NCBI GenBank assembly: GCA_029876055.1
Contig: CM056880.1
Span: 1 to 64,000, forward strand
DNA length: 64,000 nt
Source: Madurella fahalii
Lineage: Eukaryota > Ascomycota > Sordariomycetes > Sordariales
Direction of reading: 5' to 3'
A model generated the notes under the pieces. That model ran no database searches and was not told the origin of the DNA. It saw only the letters and a program-made list of their open reading frames with translations. Made by a program: the position numbers and the translations under genes. This document shows positions 10,978 through 21,440 of the stretch, piece by piece. Position 1 is the first letter of the stretch, and each line of letters begins with the position of its first letter.

Positions 10978-11025
10978 CGCGACGCGTCGTCTTTCCACTC
11001 AACATCAATTTTCTCGCTAGCCCAG

Positions 11026-12490
11026 TCTGGCAACCGCGAGTAGGCAATAGTAATCCAGAGCGTCAATGCCCTTGGCTGGGCGATCCCGCCATTCATCATC
11101 TTAGCTACACAATACCACCTTAGCAACTAGTACTGGGAGTATAACCTTCTACTTACCTAGCATATTACAACTACCGATAATAGCTGGACTACCAATACTA
11201 TAGGCCTAGATTGGATCAAGCACTTCGACTACCATACAAAATCCCGTACAAAGGGCATATACTGGCTATTGATCCTCGACGGCCACGAAAGCCACCACTC
11301 GACCGAGTTCGAACTCTACTACAAACAGAACAAGATCATCACACTCTACATACCTCCGCACTCTTCCCACAAGTACTAGCCACTCGATGTTAGCTGCTTT
11401 GGGCCATTGAAGAAAGCGTATAGTCACGAAATCGAGAACTTAATACGTATGCATATCAACCACGTCAGCAAGCTCGAGTTCCTCTATACCTTCCGCAAAA
11501 CCTTCTTTACTTCTATAACAGAGAGCAATATACAGGATGGCTTTGCAGGGGCTGGCCTTGTACTATACGATCTAGAGAGGGTACTTTCTACACTGGATAT
11601 ACAGCTTCGTACACCAACACCCTCAGCCTCACGGCCTAGTACAGCACAACCTTAGGTCTTCCAGCCACCACACAATCCCCGAGAAGCTGAATCGCAGTCA
11701 ATACTCATCAAGACTCGCATTTCTAGCCATCAAAGCAGCTCTCCGACTTCAATATTGGGTACTGTGGATCAACTTACCAAAGGTACAATGGCTATGATGC
11801 ACCAGGTAGCTCTTCTTCGGTCAGAGGTCTCTTCGCTCCGCAAGGCCAGCGAGGCACTAAACAAGCGCCGGAGAGCTAAAAGAACACGTATGCAGTTTGG
11901 AGGATCACTTACTGTACAAGATGCACAGGATATACTGGCCCAGAAGGCTCTAGGTAGGGAGGTAGTAGAAGAAACGTAGCCGGGAGGTGTGAGGACCGGC
12001 TGAGCGGGGCCAGCGTGAGGCGCGGTCCGGAAGCCTCGGAGCCGCAGCGTAAGCGAGCCTCAGAAGCAACAACGGCACTAAGCTGGAATGGCATAAATAG
12101 CGCGTCAGATGAGCGTCGAAGGAGCGCACCAGCAAGGAGGACGACAAAGCAGCAGAGCGGGGAAGTAAGCCCTAGCGATACTGTCACAGGCATAAGAAGG
12201 AGGGCGGGAGACAGAGCTTAGGAGGGAGGCAGAGTTCAATGAGACCACCACTCGACCCCTAACGAGCACTCTGCTCCTACGTTGCGCGTGCACTGCTTGT
12301 ACCCAGACACTCTGGTCTTACTCCCTTTGGATCCTTGATCCTCACAGGAGGTAGCAGTACAGGGGGGGGTCGTACGAAGGTTCGGTGCTGTGGTGTGTGT
12401 GGCAAGCCTGGCTATAATGCTCGTACTTGTCAGGAGGCTATAGAATCCTCAGATTCAGCTGTTTCTGATGTAATTATAGTTGGCTCCTAG
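11026..12490 (+). pseudogene. Pogo/Fot1-type DDE transposase remnant
   Basis: Translation shows, in order: a GNRE-type start of the catalytic core; NALGWAIPPFIILATQYHLS; WLLILDGHESHHSTEFELYY, containing the second catalytic Asp (LDGH); PPHSSH; PLDVSCFGPLKKAYSHEIEN, with the third Asp (PLDV); and NIQDGFAGAGLVLYDLERVL. A coiled-coil-like segment follows at 11755-11979. A zinc-knuckle tail (CGVCGKPGYNARTC) near 12395-12440 lies before a stop at 12488-12490. Stops (TAG at expected Trp or Gln codons, for example in the HS-HKY-stop-PLDV segment) fit RIP. The segment 11980-12380 is out of family and may be a later insertion. The first catalytic Asp and the HTH domain are absent. Confidence 0.85.
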
Positions 12491-12529
12491 TGTTCTTGTA
12501 TTGTAATTGAGGATAGTATTTGTAGTGTA

Positions 12530-12579
12530 GTGGAAAGCCTACGCCCCACTTATACCCACAGACCGCTTATAATGTACGT
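12530..12579 (-). repeat. Right terminal inverted repeat of the pogo-type element
   Basis: Reverse complement of 10928-10977 with five mismatches. Followed by TA (12580-12581), the second copy of the target duplication. Confidence 0.9.
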
Positions 12580-12581
12580 TA

Positions 12582-15500
12582 ACCTAAGAGCTATGTATTG
12601 AAACAATGTAACTGACCTAGTGATGTATAACCTATCCTACACTTTACGGCCTTCTGCTTAAAATTTGAGAGCGTCCGCCTCTGCTCATCCACTCTCGACG
12701 TTTCTTTTTTTACCTTATAACGATCGCTACATCCCTAAGTTAGTCCAAGTCAAACCACTCCTCTTCTTTGCCAGTTATATCAGACTAGAGAAAGAAGTAC
12801 CTTCGTATCACTTAGATACCTACCAGGCTTCAGCAAGTAGTGCGGAACGATCTGGATGTGATCCGCAAACATAAACTCAAAGGATTCGCATAATTAGACT
12901 CTAGGATTATAGATTCCTTAAGGAGCAAGCTCGCAAACGATGAGGTTTGCGCAATCCGCTGCCAGACTTTCAAGCCGACGGGCACAGCATCCCTGTAATT
13001 TGACCGCGGACCACCGATGGCTACCCAATCGTCGACAGTATGTATCTGAATCTAAACACCGGCGAGGTTGAGGTCTATACCGGCCGATCAATAGGTGCTC
13101 CTCCAAATATTACCGTGTATTTGCAAAGTACGGCCTGTACCGGACAGGCAAATCGGTTCTTTGTAGCTACGACGACCATCTACAGCACAAAAAGCCTGAG
13201 CGAATACATTATACGGATGGAGGATCTCTTGAAGAGACGGGGCGTCTATAAGGCCGACTCGTTCAGTGCCACGCCCTACTCGATCTATGTCGTTGTCACA
13301 ACGGAGCAATTTAATTTCCTGGTGTGTCTACCTGACTAGTGCTTCTACTTCCACTACGTTTCTGTTGCGATCCTTGTAGTCTCGCTGGCAGGTGATATTT
13401 GTGCCATTGCATTCCTAGATACTGAAGGATATGGAAACACGTATCTACACCTACATGCCCACCAAAGATAGAGGAAAGTCAAAGATAATAACACAAGCAG
13501 ATAGACAGACAACGCTAAGCAACCTCGACAGTTGGTCCCCGCCGCCGGATAAAGTCACAACCATATATACAGCTAGAGTTCCCTCAAGTCAGAGCGCGAT
13601 AACCTTGCATACAAGCGAAGCTCTCAAGCAGAGCGGGGTAACAAGTGTGAATGGAATTCGTGATAATTAGGAGCAGTTGTTCTAAGGTCAACAGCCGTAA
13701 CATCTTTACGGAATAAGGTGCGAATAAAAACGCGTCCTCCTACAAGATTCAGCCACCAGGGCGTTGCGCCAGTACGTCATGCTCTTTGATCAGGGGCCCG
13801 AGTTGCGGGAGGACAGTTTTTCCAATTCAGCACTGCAGTTAACAGATCATAGATGAGTTTAGTCACACTCCGCAGACAATTGATGGGTGAGCTCAAAACT
13901 TAGCCAAGAAAATCTTCCTACTGCTGTTGTTGTAATAATTAAGATCAAAATTGGCGCGCAAGATTCAAGCGTTGAACGGCAGGCTTGTGGATTGGGTTGG
14001 CAGGGCGGATACGAAACACTACCCGTTTGCAAAGGGCTAGAGGATACTGTGACAACAGGGCGAACATAGGCCTTGATCATGAGCAGCACTTATCGACGAT
14101 ATAGGCTTCGTTTATCAACTCATTCGATTCTGTGAGCTTGACTTACCGTCTAACTTGTGCGCCGTTGCATCCCGGGGCTGCTTTGAGTGCCGGGCCGAAC
14201 GACGCCAAGGTTGCCCACCGGCGACGGGGCACGGGGCAGCAGCATCACCCTGAGAAACGTTCTCAGTGAAAGCACGCCCGAGGCAGTAGAGTAGGACGCA
14301 TCCTTCGCACAACTTGCATTCTTGGATCCCGGGGACCTTGCCTGACATCCGACCCTTCAGGACACCACACGTACCAGCGGTACAGTGGACACAGTTATGG
14401 AGAGAAAAGTGACTTTGCGAAAGAGAAGCCTGTCGGACCTGGTCTTATTAGGACTGTGAGGGGCTGGCAACACTTGGTGAATGAATATTAGACTTCCCTC
14501 TGTCTTAGGCATCCTTTGAATCGTCATAAACTTACACGATCGTAATTGGGCTATCATATATCATGCCGAGTAAGGAGCAGGTAATTCAGGTGTCGCGATC
14601 TGAAAGGGTTTAGCGCTGCCGAGAGTTAGAGCGCAGTTAGCCACAGGGATCTCTTTTGTATATATACCGCTCAAAGTCTCCCACATATTGGGATCAGAAC
14701 AAGGCACACTTTTTTCTTTCTCTTGTTCTACTAACGCTCTATTTCTGAACTCCCTTTTCGCTCCCTGCAGTGCGACATCAGGCCAATAGCTGAAGCCATT
14801 AATCGGATGCTGAGACACCTCACTAGTCCCTTTAAGGAAGGTGTTGTGCCCCAAGGACTGTCAGATCGGGCTCACTCCGAGTTTTCACTATGCATAGATG
14901 TAATGTCGGATGTATTCATGCGCCGAGACTGGTGCTTCAGGTTCGTACTGCCAAAATTGTCAATAGATTCTGCCTGCCAGATTCAGTTACCACCACGATC
15001 ATCGTCAGGTCCGCCATTCATTGCGAGTTATTATACCGCCTTTGATCAAGTTAGCTTGTCATTAAAGCCTTAAACCACTATTTGTCTTCAGTCTTCGTAT
15101 CATTCGGAGCGTCGTGTTTCGTTTCCAATAATGGACCGTAATCACCCGAAAACAACAGCTCAAAATAGCTAGAAGGGCGCAAGACTGGAGCAACTGGTTT
15201 TATCCTTTTCGTGATACTGAGTACTTATAAAGAATTCCCGCGCCTCAGCATTGTCATACGGGGTTAAAATTGACTGGGGGTACTCGTCCTCGTCAGATGC
15301 GCCGCCGCTTCACCCCGTCTAATGCTTGCGAGCAGCGTGTCATGTGCTTTGAGCTTTAGGTGCCAGGGGTGATGTCTGAGTGACCTGTATGATGAGAGAA
15401 ACACAAACGAGCGACGATAAAAACAGCTCTGCGGAGGCTAAAAACCTTGTTGGGAGTTGAAAACAGTAAGACGGGCGATTGTTTGTACTATTTTTGCTCA

Positions 15501-15681
15501 AGTGATTCGACATTTGTACTCTTCGATCAAATCAGTACCATAGCATCAAGTACTCAGCCCCCCAATGCAGGGATCATGCGACGGAATCGCCGACGGCTGC
15601 GGACACTAAGTTGTGTGAATACCTCGCAATTATCATTCGTTGAATTTTAACCGTTCAAGTTCGGCACCAACCCGTATTTTG
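12582..15681. other. Gene-poor interval with unidentified ORF fragments
   Basis: About 3.1 kb without a gene I recognise. A frame at 13040-13339 (99 codons, extendable upstream to TTDGYPIVDS) has coding-like composition and ends NFLVCLPD, but a stop lies just upstream. It may be an exon of an unknown, possibly broken, protein. A frame at 13431-13670 (METRIYTYMPTKDRGKSK) follows in another phase. Frames at 13859-15073 on both strands show no motifs. Confidence 0.4.
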
Positions 15682-15689
15682 TATATAAG
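15682..15689 (+). promoter_or_regulatory. TATA box of the NlpC/P60 gene
   Basis: TATATAAG lies 91 bp upstream of the chosen ATG at 15780, a plausible distance for a fungal core promoter. It also argues for the ATG at 15780 rather than the in-frame ATG at 15696, which would lie only about 7 bp downstream of the box. Confidence 0.5.
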
Positions 15690-15779
15690 CGGCGAATGCC
15701 CACAGTCCAGTTTTTCAAAATCCCGAATTGTCCATCCCAGCTAAGACATACAGCTGGATCTACCTATCGAAATATCAGA

Positions 15780-16745
15780 ATGGTCGAACTAACACCCTTG
15801 TTCTTTGTCATCTCCCTTCTCTTGTCACCGGCGATCGCTCTTCCTCCCGAGGAAGGCGTATTCGGTCGAGCTATTGGGGATTCCTGTTGGGCTACTGAAG
15901 GCAAGGGCACATGTCAGACAACGTCCAACTGTCGGGGCATCTCATACCCGCAGCCGTTCTGCCCCAACGATCCAGACAATGTCCAAGTAAGTAGCTAACA
16001 TCTTCATCTTCAGAGCAATGACCTGGGGATAACTAACACGGCCATAGTGTTGCGTCGAGATTCCGTGCAAGGTCGGCAGCCTCTCGGGCTTCTGTCGCAG
16101 CGTCTCCAACAACGGCTGTAGTGGCGGACATTTTGACCCTGGGAACTATTGCCCCGGAAGCCAAGACATTCAGTGCTGTCTCAAGGGCTCAACTCAACCT
16201 GGAACCGGTACCGTTGGCGAGCGGGTGCTAGCAAAAGCGAAGGAAGCATCTGGTCTTCCATGTAAGACACCGCTACCCTTTCTCCAACGTTCTGCTGGTC
16301 GTATAGATCAAACAAGCCAACAATCCAAACAGATGCCTGGGGCGGTGGTTCCTGCAGCGGGCCGACTCACGACAACCCGCCCTGGCAGTTCGGCGAGATC
16401 GGCTTCGATTGCTCCGGTCTCGTCTGTTGGGCTGTTTGCCAAGTAACCGGTCGTGACCTGTTTTCGGCTGGTCTGCGCAACACACGCAGTATGTACTGTG
16501 CGTCCCAAGCAACGCTGGGGTACCAGAAGTATCCCTTTTCGCAACGCAAGGCCGGAGACGCCGTGTTCTTCGGAGGTGCTTGTTCATGTTCGGGCTCAGA
16601 TTCGATTCACCATGTGGGACTTGTCATGGAGGACGGTGGTGATATGATGTGGAACGCCCCGAATGATGACGTTAACAAGGTTATGGCTATGAGTATCTCT
16701 AGATTTGGAGAGACTCCCTGCCCGTATGTTATAAGATTTACTTGA
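15780..16745 (+). CDS. Secreted NlpC/P60 peptidoglycan hydrolase with two Cys-rich modules
   Basis: Three exons (15780-15986, 16048-16261, 16333-16745), with introns of 61 and 71 bp, encode 277 residues. A signal peptide (MVELTPLFFVISLLL) is followed by two tandem six-cysteine modules, each ending in QCC (residues about 34-70 and 76-125). A C-terminal NlpC/P60 domain follows. The second splice joint creates YAWGGGSC at residue 141. The catalytic Cys is C167 in FDCSGLV, the catalytic His is H234 in HHVGLV, and the third polar position lies in the WNAP segment. NlpC/P60 enzymes cleave peptide bonds in bacterial peptidoglycan. Fungi lack peptidoglycan, so a secreted antibacterial or bacterial-wall-scavenging role is inferred. 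The Cys modules probably bind wall polymer. Intact, in a transposon-rich region. Confidence 0.9.
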
Positions 16746-18420
16746 GGTAGCTGGGCAGTTTATGCTCTAAGGCAGTAGAACTATCTCTTTATACATATTA
16801 TACAGGCTTCAACCAAGGTCTACCATTACCACTTAGTAACTCCGTTATACTCGGTAATATGATCAGAGGATGTCGTTGAGCTCATTTTGCTACGCGATAT
16901 AGCTACGCGATATAAACATACACCTTCTGAACAAACCGAGGGGTACAAAACTCGAGGCTTCTTTACCCCCTAAAAGCCGGTTGGGGAATGATCGCTACGA
17001 AGGTGTTACAGGTAAGTTGCATACTATCAGCTACTACTTCTCCGCACACTCGGCCAGGGGATTACAGCCCGTTAGTATAGAGAAATCTCCGTCCACTACT
17101 AGAGGTATCGGGTTATATCCTTCTATACTACGGTAGCCATCACTACCTACTGACTATCTAACTTAACCTTTTAGTCTCCATCAAACATTCGCAAATATCG
17201 GGGCCTCTCGATATGCTTCGACTAAGAAAAGTAGGCGAATAAGACGATGAGAAGACACCTTTGTAGCTATTGCCTTTTTCTACTCCAACACAGTCTTTCA
17301 GTTAGTGTATTCTGAAGATGACTACAGGCTCCGCCACTAGCACGACCTCCGTGCTCCTTGAGCTCACTAATGAGAGAAGCGCTTAGTAGCGTTAGCTAGT
17401 TCTCTGGTCTATACCTTTGGGTTGGTAAGAATATTGAAGAAATTAGCCAGAACCCCGCACCAAAATAGATCTTCGGACCTTCCTCGGCGCTACTAAAAAC
17501 TCTATAAATACCTCGTTAAGTATATGAGCTCGCTAAAGAATAGCCTCGCTGAGGGGAGTTCGCTGATCCCCAATGCTATTCAATGTCCTGTGATGCTATC
17601 TTCTATGATATCCAATCAACGCTCCCCCTTTTGTACCGCGATAGCAGAGATGAGAGGAGTGACAGGGTACGTCAGTAATCATAGGTTATACGTATATTAG
17701 ACAACTAATTATATCACCGTTCGCCGGGATATCGCCTTTAGAAGGAGACAGTGGGCATTGTGCATCAACACTCTACAATCTGCAAACACAACATAGTCCG
17801 CGAAAGCTAAAATATCTTTCCTTTCGTAGTGACGCCTTTGGTCTACCTTTCCACTTTACAGCCTTTGTAGACTTAGTTTATTTTTGCACCTCATATCACG
17901 TCACTGCCTAAAAGCGTATGAACTCTTGAAACGCAAGTTAGCAGCACTTGTACAACAGTAGTGATAGAGTTCTCCCGTCTTATGCAGATTTCTAACAGCG
18001 ATTTGTGGATTGATTGGCCCGCCATGTGACTGACCATGAAAATTGCTTTTTCCACCATTGCACTACTGCTGATCCTAGTATTCCAGGACACTCGGGGCTC
18101 GTTTATCTACCAATCCCTTCGTTAGCCCTACGCTGATCGCTCAGCTACGGCGTCCGAATTGCAGGACCTAGTACAATACGATTCCTGGGATGACAGATTG
18201 ACTCCAGACCAATAAGGCTTTGTTACACTTCCCTGCTCCTGAGGCTTTCTATAGGAAGGAGAAAATTATGAGAACTTGGTGATTTCCGTCGACTGACAAC
18301 TGGAAAATGTCTATCTCCCAACATCCTATCGCAGACTTCTTACACTGAAACAAATCTCTACGCTTTAATACTCCCAACATCTAGCCACGTCAAAGATCAA
18401 CACGTACCTTCTCAACCATC
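16746..18420. other. Decayed intergenic DNA
   Basis: No intact gene. An interrupted plus-strand string near 17545-17590 (SPMLFNVL after a stop) is faintly like the motif region of non-LTR reverse transcriptases, but it is too short and broken to call. The duplicated CTACGCGATATA near 16893-16915 is a local repeat. The last ~150 bp form the promoter region of the defensin-like gene. Confidence 0.45.
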
Positions 18421-18711
18421 ATGAGAACCAGGTCCGCGGTCATAATGCTAGCGTCGCTCGCGGCCGCTGTTATGGCGGCTCCAACCCAGGGCGAGTCCCA
18501 CATTTTCGGTGCCGACAAGCGCCAGGCATGCTCGAGACAGATTAAATGGGAGGCGGGCGGGTGCGAAACGGATTGGAATGAGCACTGCCAGCAACACTGC
18601 GAGTCGAGCGGCATTAGCAGGGGTTGCTGCGCTGGTACGGTGAACAACCACATCGAGTCATCGGGATGCTTCATTGGGTGGAACGTGTGCCGGTGCACTT
18701 GTGCGGCATGA
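18421..18711 (+). CDS. Defensin-like (CS-alpha-beta type) secreted prepropeptide
   Basis: Single exon, 96 residues. A signal peptide covers residues 1-20, a short propeptide ends at a Kex2 site (DKR, cleavage after residue 34), and the mature part has 62 residues. The mature peptide has ten cysteines (37, 48, 56, 60, 69, 70, 83, 90, 92, 94). It carries the cysteine-stabilised alpha-beta signature: C56-x3-C60 (CQQHC), a later GC/CC, and C90-x-C92 (CRC). This cysteine order, with an acidic-aromatic loop (CETDWNEHC) between the first two core cysteines, resembles fungal plectasin-type defensins, which bind lipid II. The extra cysteine pairs and longer C-terminal loop are unusual. An antibacterial role is inferred. 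An unrelated cysteine-rich effector is the alternative. Confidence 0.75.
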   Translation: MRTRSAVIMLASLAAAVMAAPTQGESHIFGADKRQACSRQIKWEAGGCETDWNEHCQQHCESSGISRGCCAGTVNNHIESSGCFIGWNVCRCTCAA

Positions 18712-18902
18712 CAATATGCGGTGAGAAGTAGAGGCTTAGTACACTCAATGGAAAGCATTACGAGATTAGTAGACTGGGGTGAGGGAGATATAAATACATA
18801 TATATATGTGTGTGGATGTGTGTGGGAGGGAGTCGCGTCTCACATCAATGCATAATCATTTCAATGCAAGCATTGCTTCATTAGCAATCTTACGCTAACT
18901 AA

Positions 18903-19221
18903 TGAATCGGGGAAAACTGTTCCCCGGCACTTGGGCGCTCTGATCAGAGGGCCAGACAGGGGCTATCTTAGCCCAGAGAACCGTTTTTCCTGCATTTAAG
19001 ACTGTCCGGACTGTCGTCCTTAGACACAGGACAACGAATTCAACAACTCTCTTTTCCTAGTTTTACCCCGACTTGCGGGAGATCCTTTATAGGCAAAATA
19101 TCCTCCCTCTGATTAGAGAGAGCTCTGTCTACCTACTTTGTTCTGGCCGTTGTTGTAGCTTTTCGACCTATCCTCTTTCGTTATTGTGTGTATAGATGTA
19201 TATTCCTGCGCTATTTCGATA
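18903..19221 (+). mobile_element. LTR-like sequence, family shared with 21634-22059
   Basis: Begins TGAATCGGGGAAAACTG and ends near GCGCTATTTCGAT. It shares with 21634-22059 the blocks TTTAAGACTGTCCGGACTGTCG (TTTAAGACTATCCTGACTGTCG there), CTGATTAGAGAG, and the GTGTGTATAGATGTATATTCCTGC-type end. It is shorter and diverged. I could not find target duplications, so the boundaries are approximate. Confidence 0.5.
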
Positions 19222-19287
19222 AAAGCTCTAAAGAGTCTGTAAAAAGGTTTTAGCTGCTTATTAAATATAGTTATCAAGATTAGCTAT

Positions 19288-19555
19288 TGTCAAAAGGGTC
19301 AGGTGCCAGTCCGAAGGATCAGGATCACAGGATCTTGTGTGGGAGCCAAACCCATGTACTCTATTGAGCTAAGGAAGACTGGCAGCTAACTGCGCCACTG
19401 TACGGACGTCATCCTGTACGTGTATCTCGTCTATAAAAGGAGTAAACTCTCCAGCAAAGATAGACGGGACGAAGAGAATCAGGACAACACACATAAAATC
19501 CTCAACTGTCATTTCCCAAGATTCAGAGGTGCCGTACTGACGTCTGTACTGAGAT
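19288..19555 (+). mobile_element. Decayed LTR of the TGTCAAAAGG family
   Basis: Begins TGTCAAAAGGGTCAGG and runs collinear, in opposite orientation, with the solo LTR at 26566-26856. The two share GATCAGGATCACAGGATC, GGGTTTG on the complement, GTACGGACGTCATCC, a TATA box (CTATAAAAGG near 19432) and TTTCCCAAGATTCAGAGGTGCCG. The expected CCGACA end is altered and I find no target duplication, so the right boundary is uncertain. Confidence 0.65.
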
Positions 19556-19929
19556 TACGGAAGACACCAGCACTGACTTTAACAGTTAGGTCTATATATA
19601 CCTTAGCCCTTAAAAAACTATTTCTCTTGTCTGAAAATACATTTTTATAAAGTTTAAGAATCGATTTATAAAAAAAGAGAGCTGATATGTTGTTAATGTC
19701 TTCGTTTCTGGACTTTTAATGCATTAAGAGATATAGGAAGAATATAAGCTTTGGGACAGGTTATTTTAGTAACGTATACTAATACTGTCGGGGAAAATCG
19801 TCAACGCTGGTGACAAGGCTTTAGCGAGCGTTGTCAAGATAGCTAACGTTATAAACGATCTTATCTCACAGGCCTAGTAAGACGAAAAGTGGCCTTAATA
19901 TATCTGTATCCAGTCGCCTGCCCTGCTCT

Positions 19930-21440
19930 GTATTTTGGCCAAGGTCAACTAAAAGACCTGGAGTGATAAGTCACAGACCTACTATCGACCGTTTAACTCC
20001 TTAATTCACTATCACGCGTATGTTAAGGAAGCCTTAAAGGAGCTGGAGAATAAGTGGGATGGGGAGTTGCCACGGGACTTAGATGACGAGGCCATATACA
20101 TTACGGTGGCAGCTAAAGCTACTTAACACACCGACTCTCCAGGCCAAGATGCCCTTAACGATGACGTAGATAAACATAAAGTGTCGAGCGAGGAGGACAG
20201 TAAAGCAGCGTTTAACGGCGAAAAGCATGACGAAGACTATAACAAAGTTGTAGATTGTCTAAAAGCCTTGGAATATCTCTAAACGTACGTTAAGTATATC
20301 GACTATAAGATAATGCTAGACTACCTCTACTTCGAATAAGCTAATGTTAGCTTTAAGGCCAGAGTTTACTTCTTAGATTTATAGTTTCTGTTTAAGACAG
20401 GTGAACTTATCTACCGTTAAGTCGAAAGAGAGCTCCCCGACAAGTAAGACTTCTATATAAGGAAGCACATCTAAAAGACTTATAAAATAATATCTATCCT
20501 TAAGAAGGTGGCTGTATCTGTGATAGATAACACCGAGATTAAGGATTCGGTTATCGGTAACGACAATAATGCTTTTACGCTAGAGTGCTTTTACATTGAT
20601 TACGCCGGTGAAGAGTTCTATGTAGTTACTAAGACTTTTAAAATCGAGCAGTTTACTGGGGAGATACTTGTCACCGCCTTACTGATTTACCTTATGTACT
20701 TCTGCTAAAACTATAAGAGTCATCTCTGCTATACTAAGGAGACTGGCAGATCTCTTATCAACTTTATTAAGACTAAGCACTACTTTTATAATAGCTAGAC
20801 CCTAATATAAGATCCCTATAGCGATTCTACCATAGATGTTAACAACGTCTAATAAAACTAGCTAGAGCATATTAACAGTAAGGTCATAGCTGACTTTAGA
20901 GAAGCTTTCTAAGCTTGCCCAGCATAGCGGCCGCTTTGGATCATTCTCCGCTTAGAAGCAGACGAAGGCCTGATCCTTCCCAATGATTTCCGTATTCGAT
21001 GGTGGTCTGGTGTGGACCGTACTTGGCTTATTGGAGAGATAACAGAGCTGTTACTAGTTAAGACCGGTGTTATTTCCAGGCAGTATAATAAGTTTATTAA
21101 GGAGAACGCGTTCTTAAGAGTAATTACCGAAAATGCACGACGTGTTAAGCCTATTAAGGAAGATTAGCTTATAGAAGACTGCGTAGCTTTACTCACTAGC
21201 CGTATATTTATCTATATCTTCTAAGAGAGAAAATTTGCTTAGCTTTCTGTTACTGTTACGTGGTGGGAGCCCAGATGGGCCAAATGGCCAGGATCCCAGG
21301 GGTCATGTGATCCCATGATTCTGGAACCTTCCCTAGACACTGACCCATTCCTGTCATATATTTCGGTGCTCCCACACGCTCTGCCCAGAGCTTTTTTAGA
21401 CAGCGTAAATTTTATCTTATTTTTACCACGTAATGGTTAC
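19930..21440 (+). pseudogene. RIP-degraded DUF7025 / AAA ATPase gene
   Basis: Conceptual translation with stops at former Gln, Arg and Trp codons keeps recognisable segments of the fungal DUF7025-AAA ATPase family. In order these are: a YHAYVKEALKELENKWDGEL helix; ALEYL...YVKYIDYKIMLDYLYFE; FTLECFYIDYAGEEFY and FTGEILVTALLIYLMYFC; RSLINF; NSKVIADFREAF; and an ALLTSRIFIYIF...RKFAQLSV segment that precedes the AAA core in relatives. The AAA core itself (Walker motifs) is not found after 21440. A 113-bp element with inverted ends interrupts the frame at 21263-21375, after which LPRNGY resembles the next family segment. Family assignment is from memory of its conserved strings. Confidence 0.6.
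21263..21375. mobile_element. 113-bp MITE-like insertion with inverted ends
   Basis: Bounded by GTGGGAGC (21263-21270) and GCTCCCAC (21368-21375), a perfect 8-bp inverted repeat that extends to about 12 bp with one gap (CGTGGTGGGAGC against CGTGTGGGAGC). It lies inside the degraded ATPase gene and splits homologous segments of it. The sequence between is GC-rich compared with its host. The target duplication is not clear. Confidence 0.5.

Larger units (their letters stand above)
10928..12579 (+). mobile_element. Internally deleted pogo/Fot1-type DNA transposon
   Basis: The 1652-bp element is bounded by 50-bp terminal inverted repeats (10928-10977 and 12530-12579) that match at 45 of 50 positions. 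TA dinucleotides flank both sides (10926-10927 and 12580-12581), the target-site duplication of the Tc1/mariner-pogo superfamily. The TIR starts ACGTACATTATAAGCGG and ends GGCTTTCCAC. Inside is the C-terminal two-thirds of a pogo-type DDE transposase with stops. The N-terminal DNA-binding part is missing, because transposase homology begins only about 50 bp after the left TIR. The element is non-autonomous and dead. Confidence 0.9.

Noticed and set aside
17500..17700. Possible LINE reverse transcriptase (SPMLFNVL-like string)
   Set aside because: One short interrupted string without neighbouring motifs; not enough for a call.
19340..19400. Functional tRNA gene
   Set aside because: D-arm-like and T-arm-like pieces are present on the minus strand, but no anticodon arm or acceptor stem, so it is noted only as a finding about the LTR.
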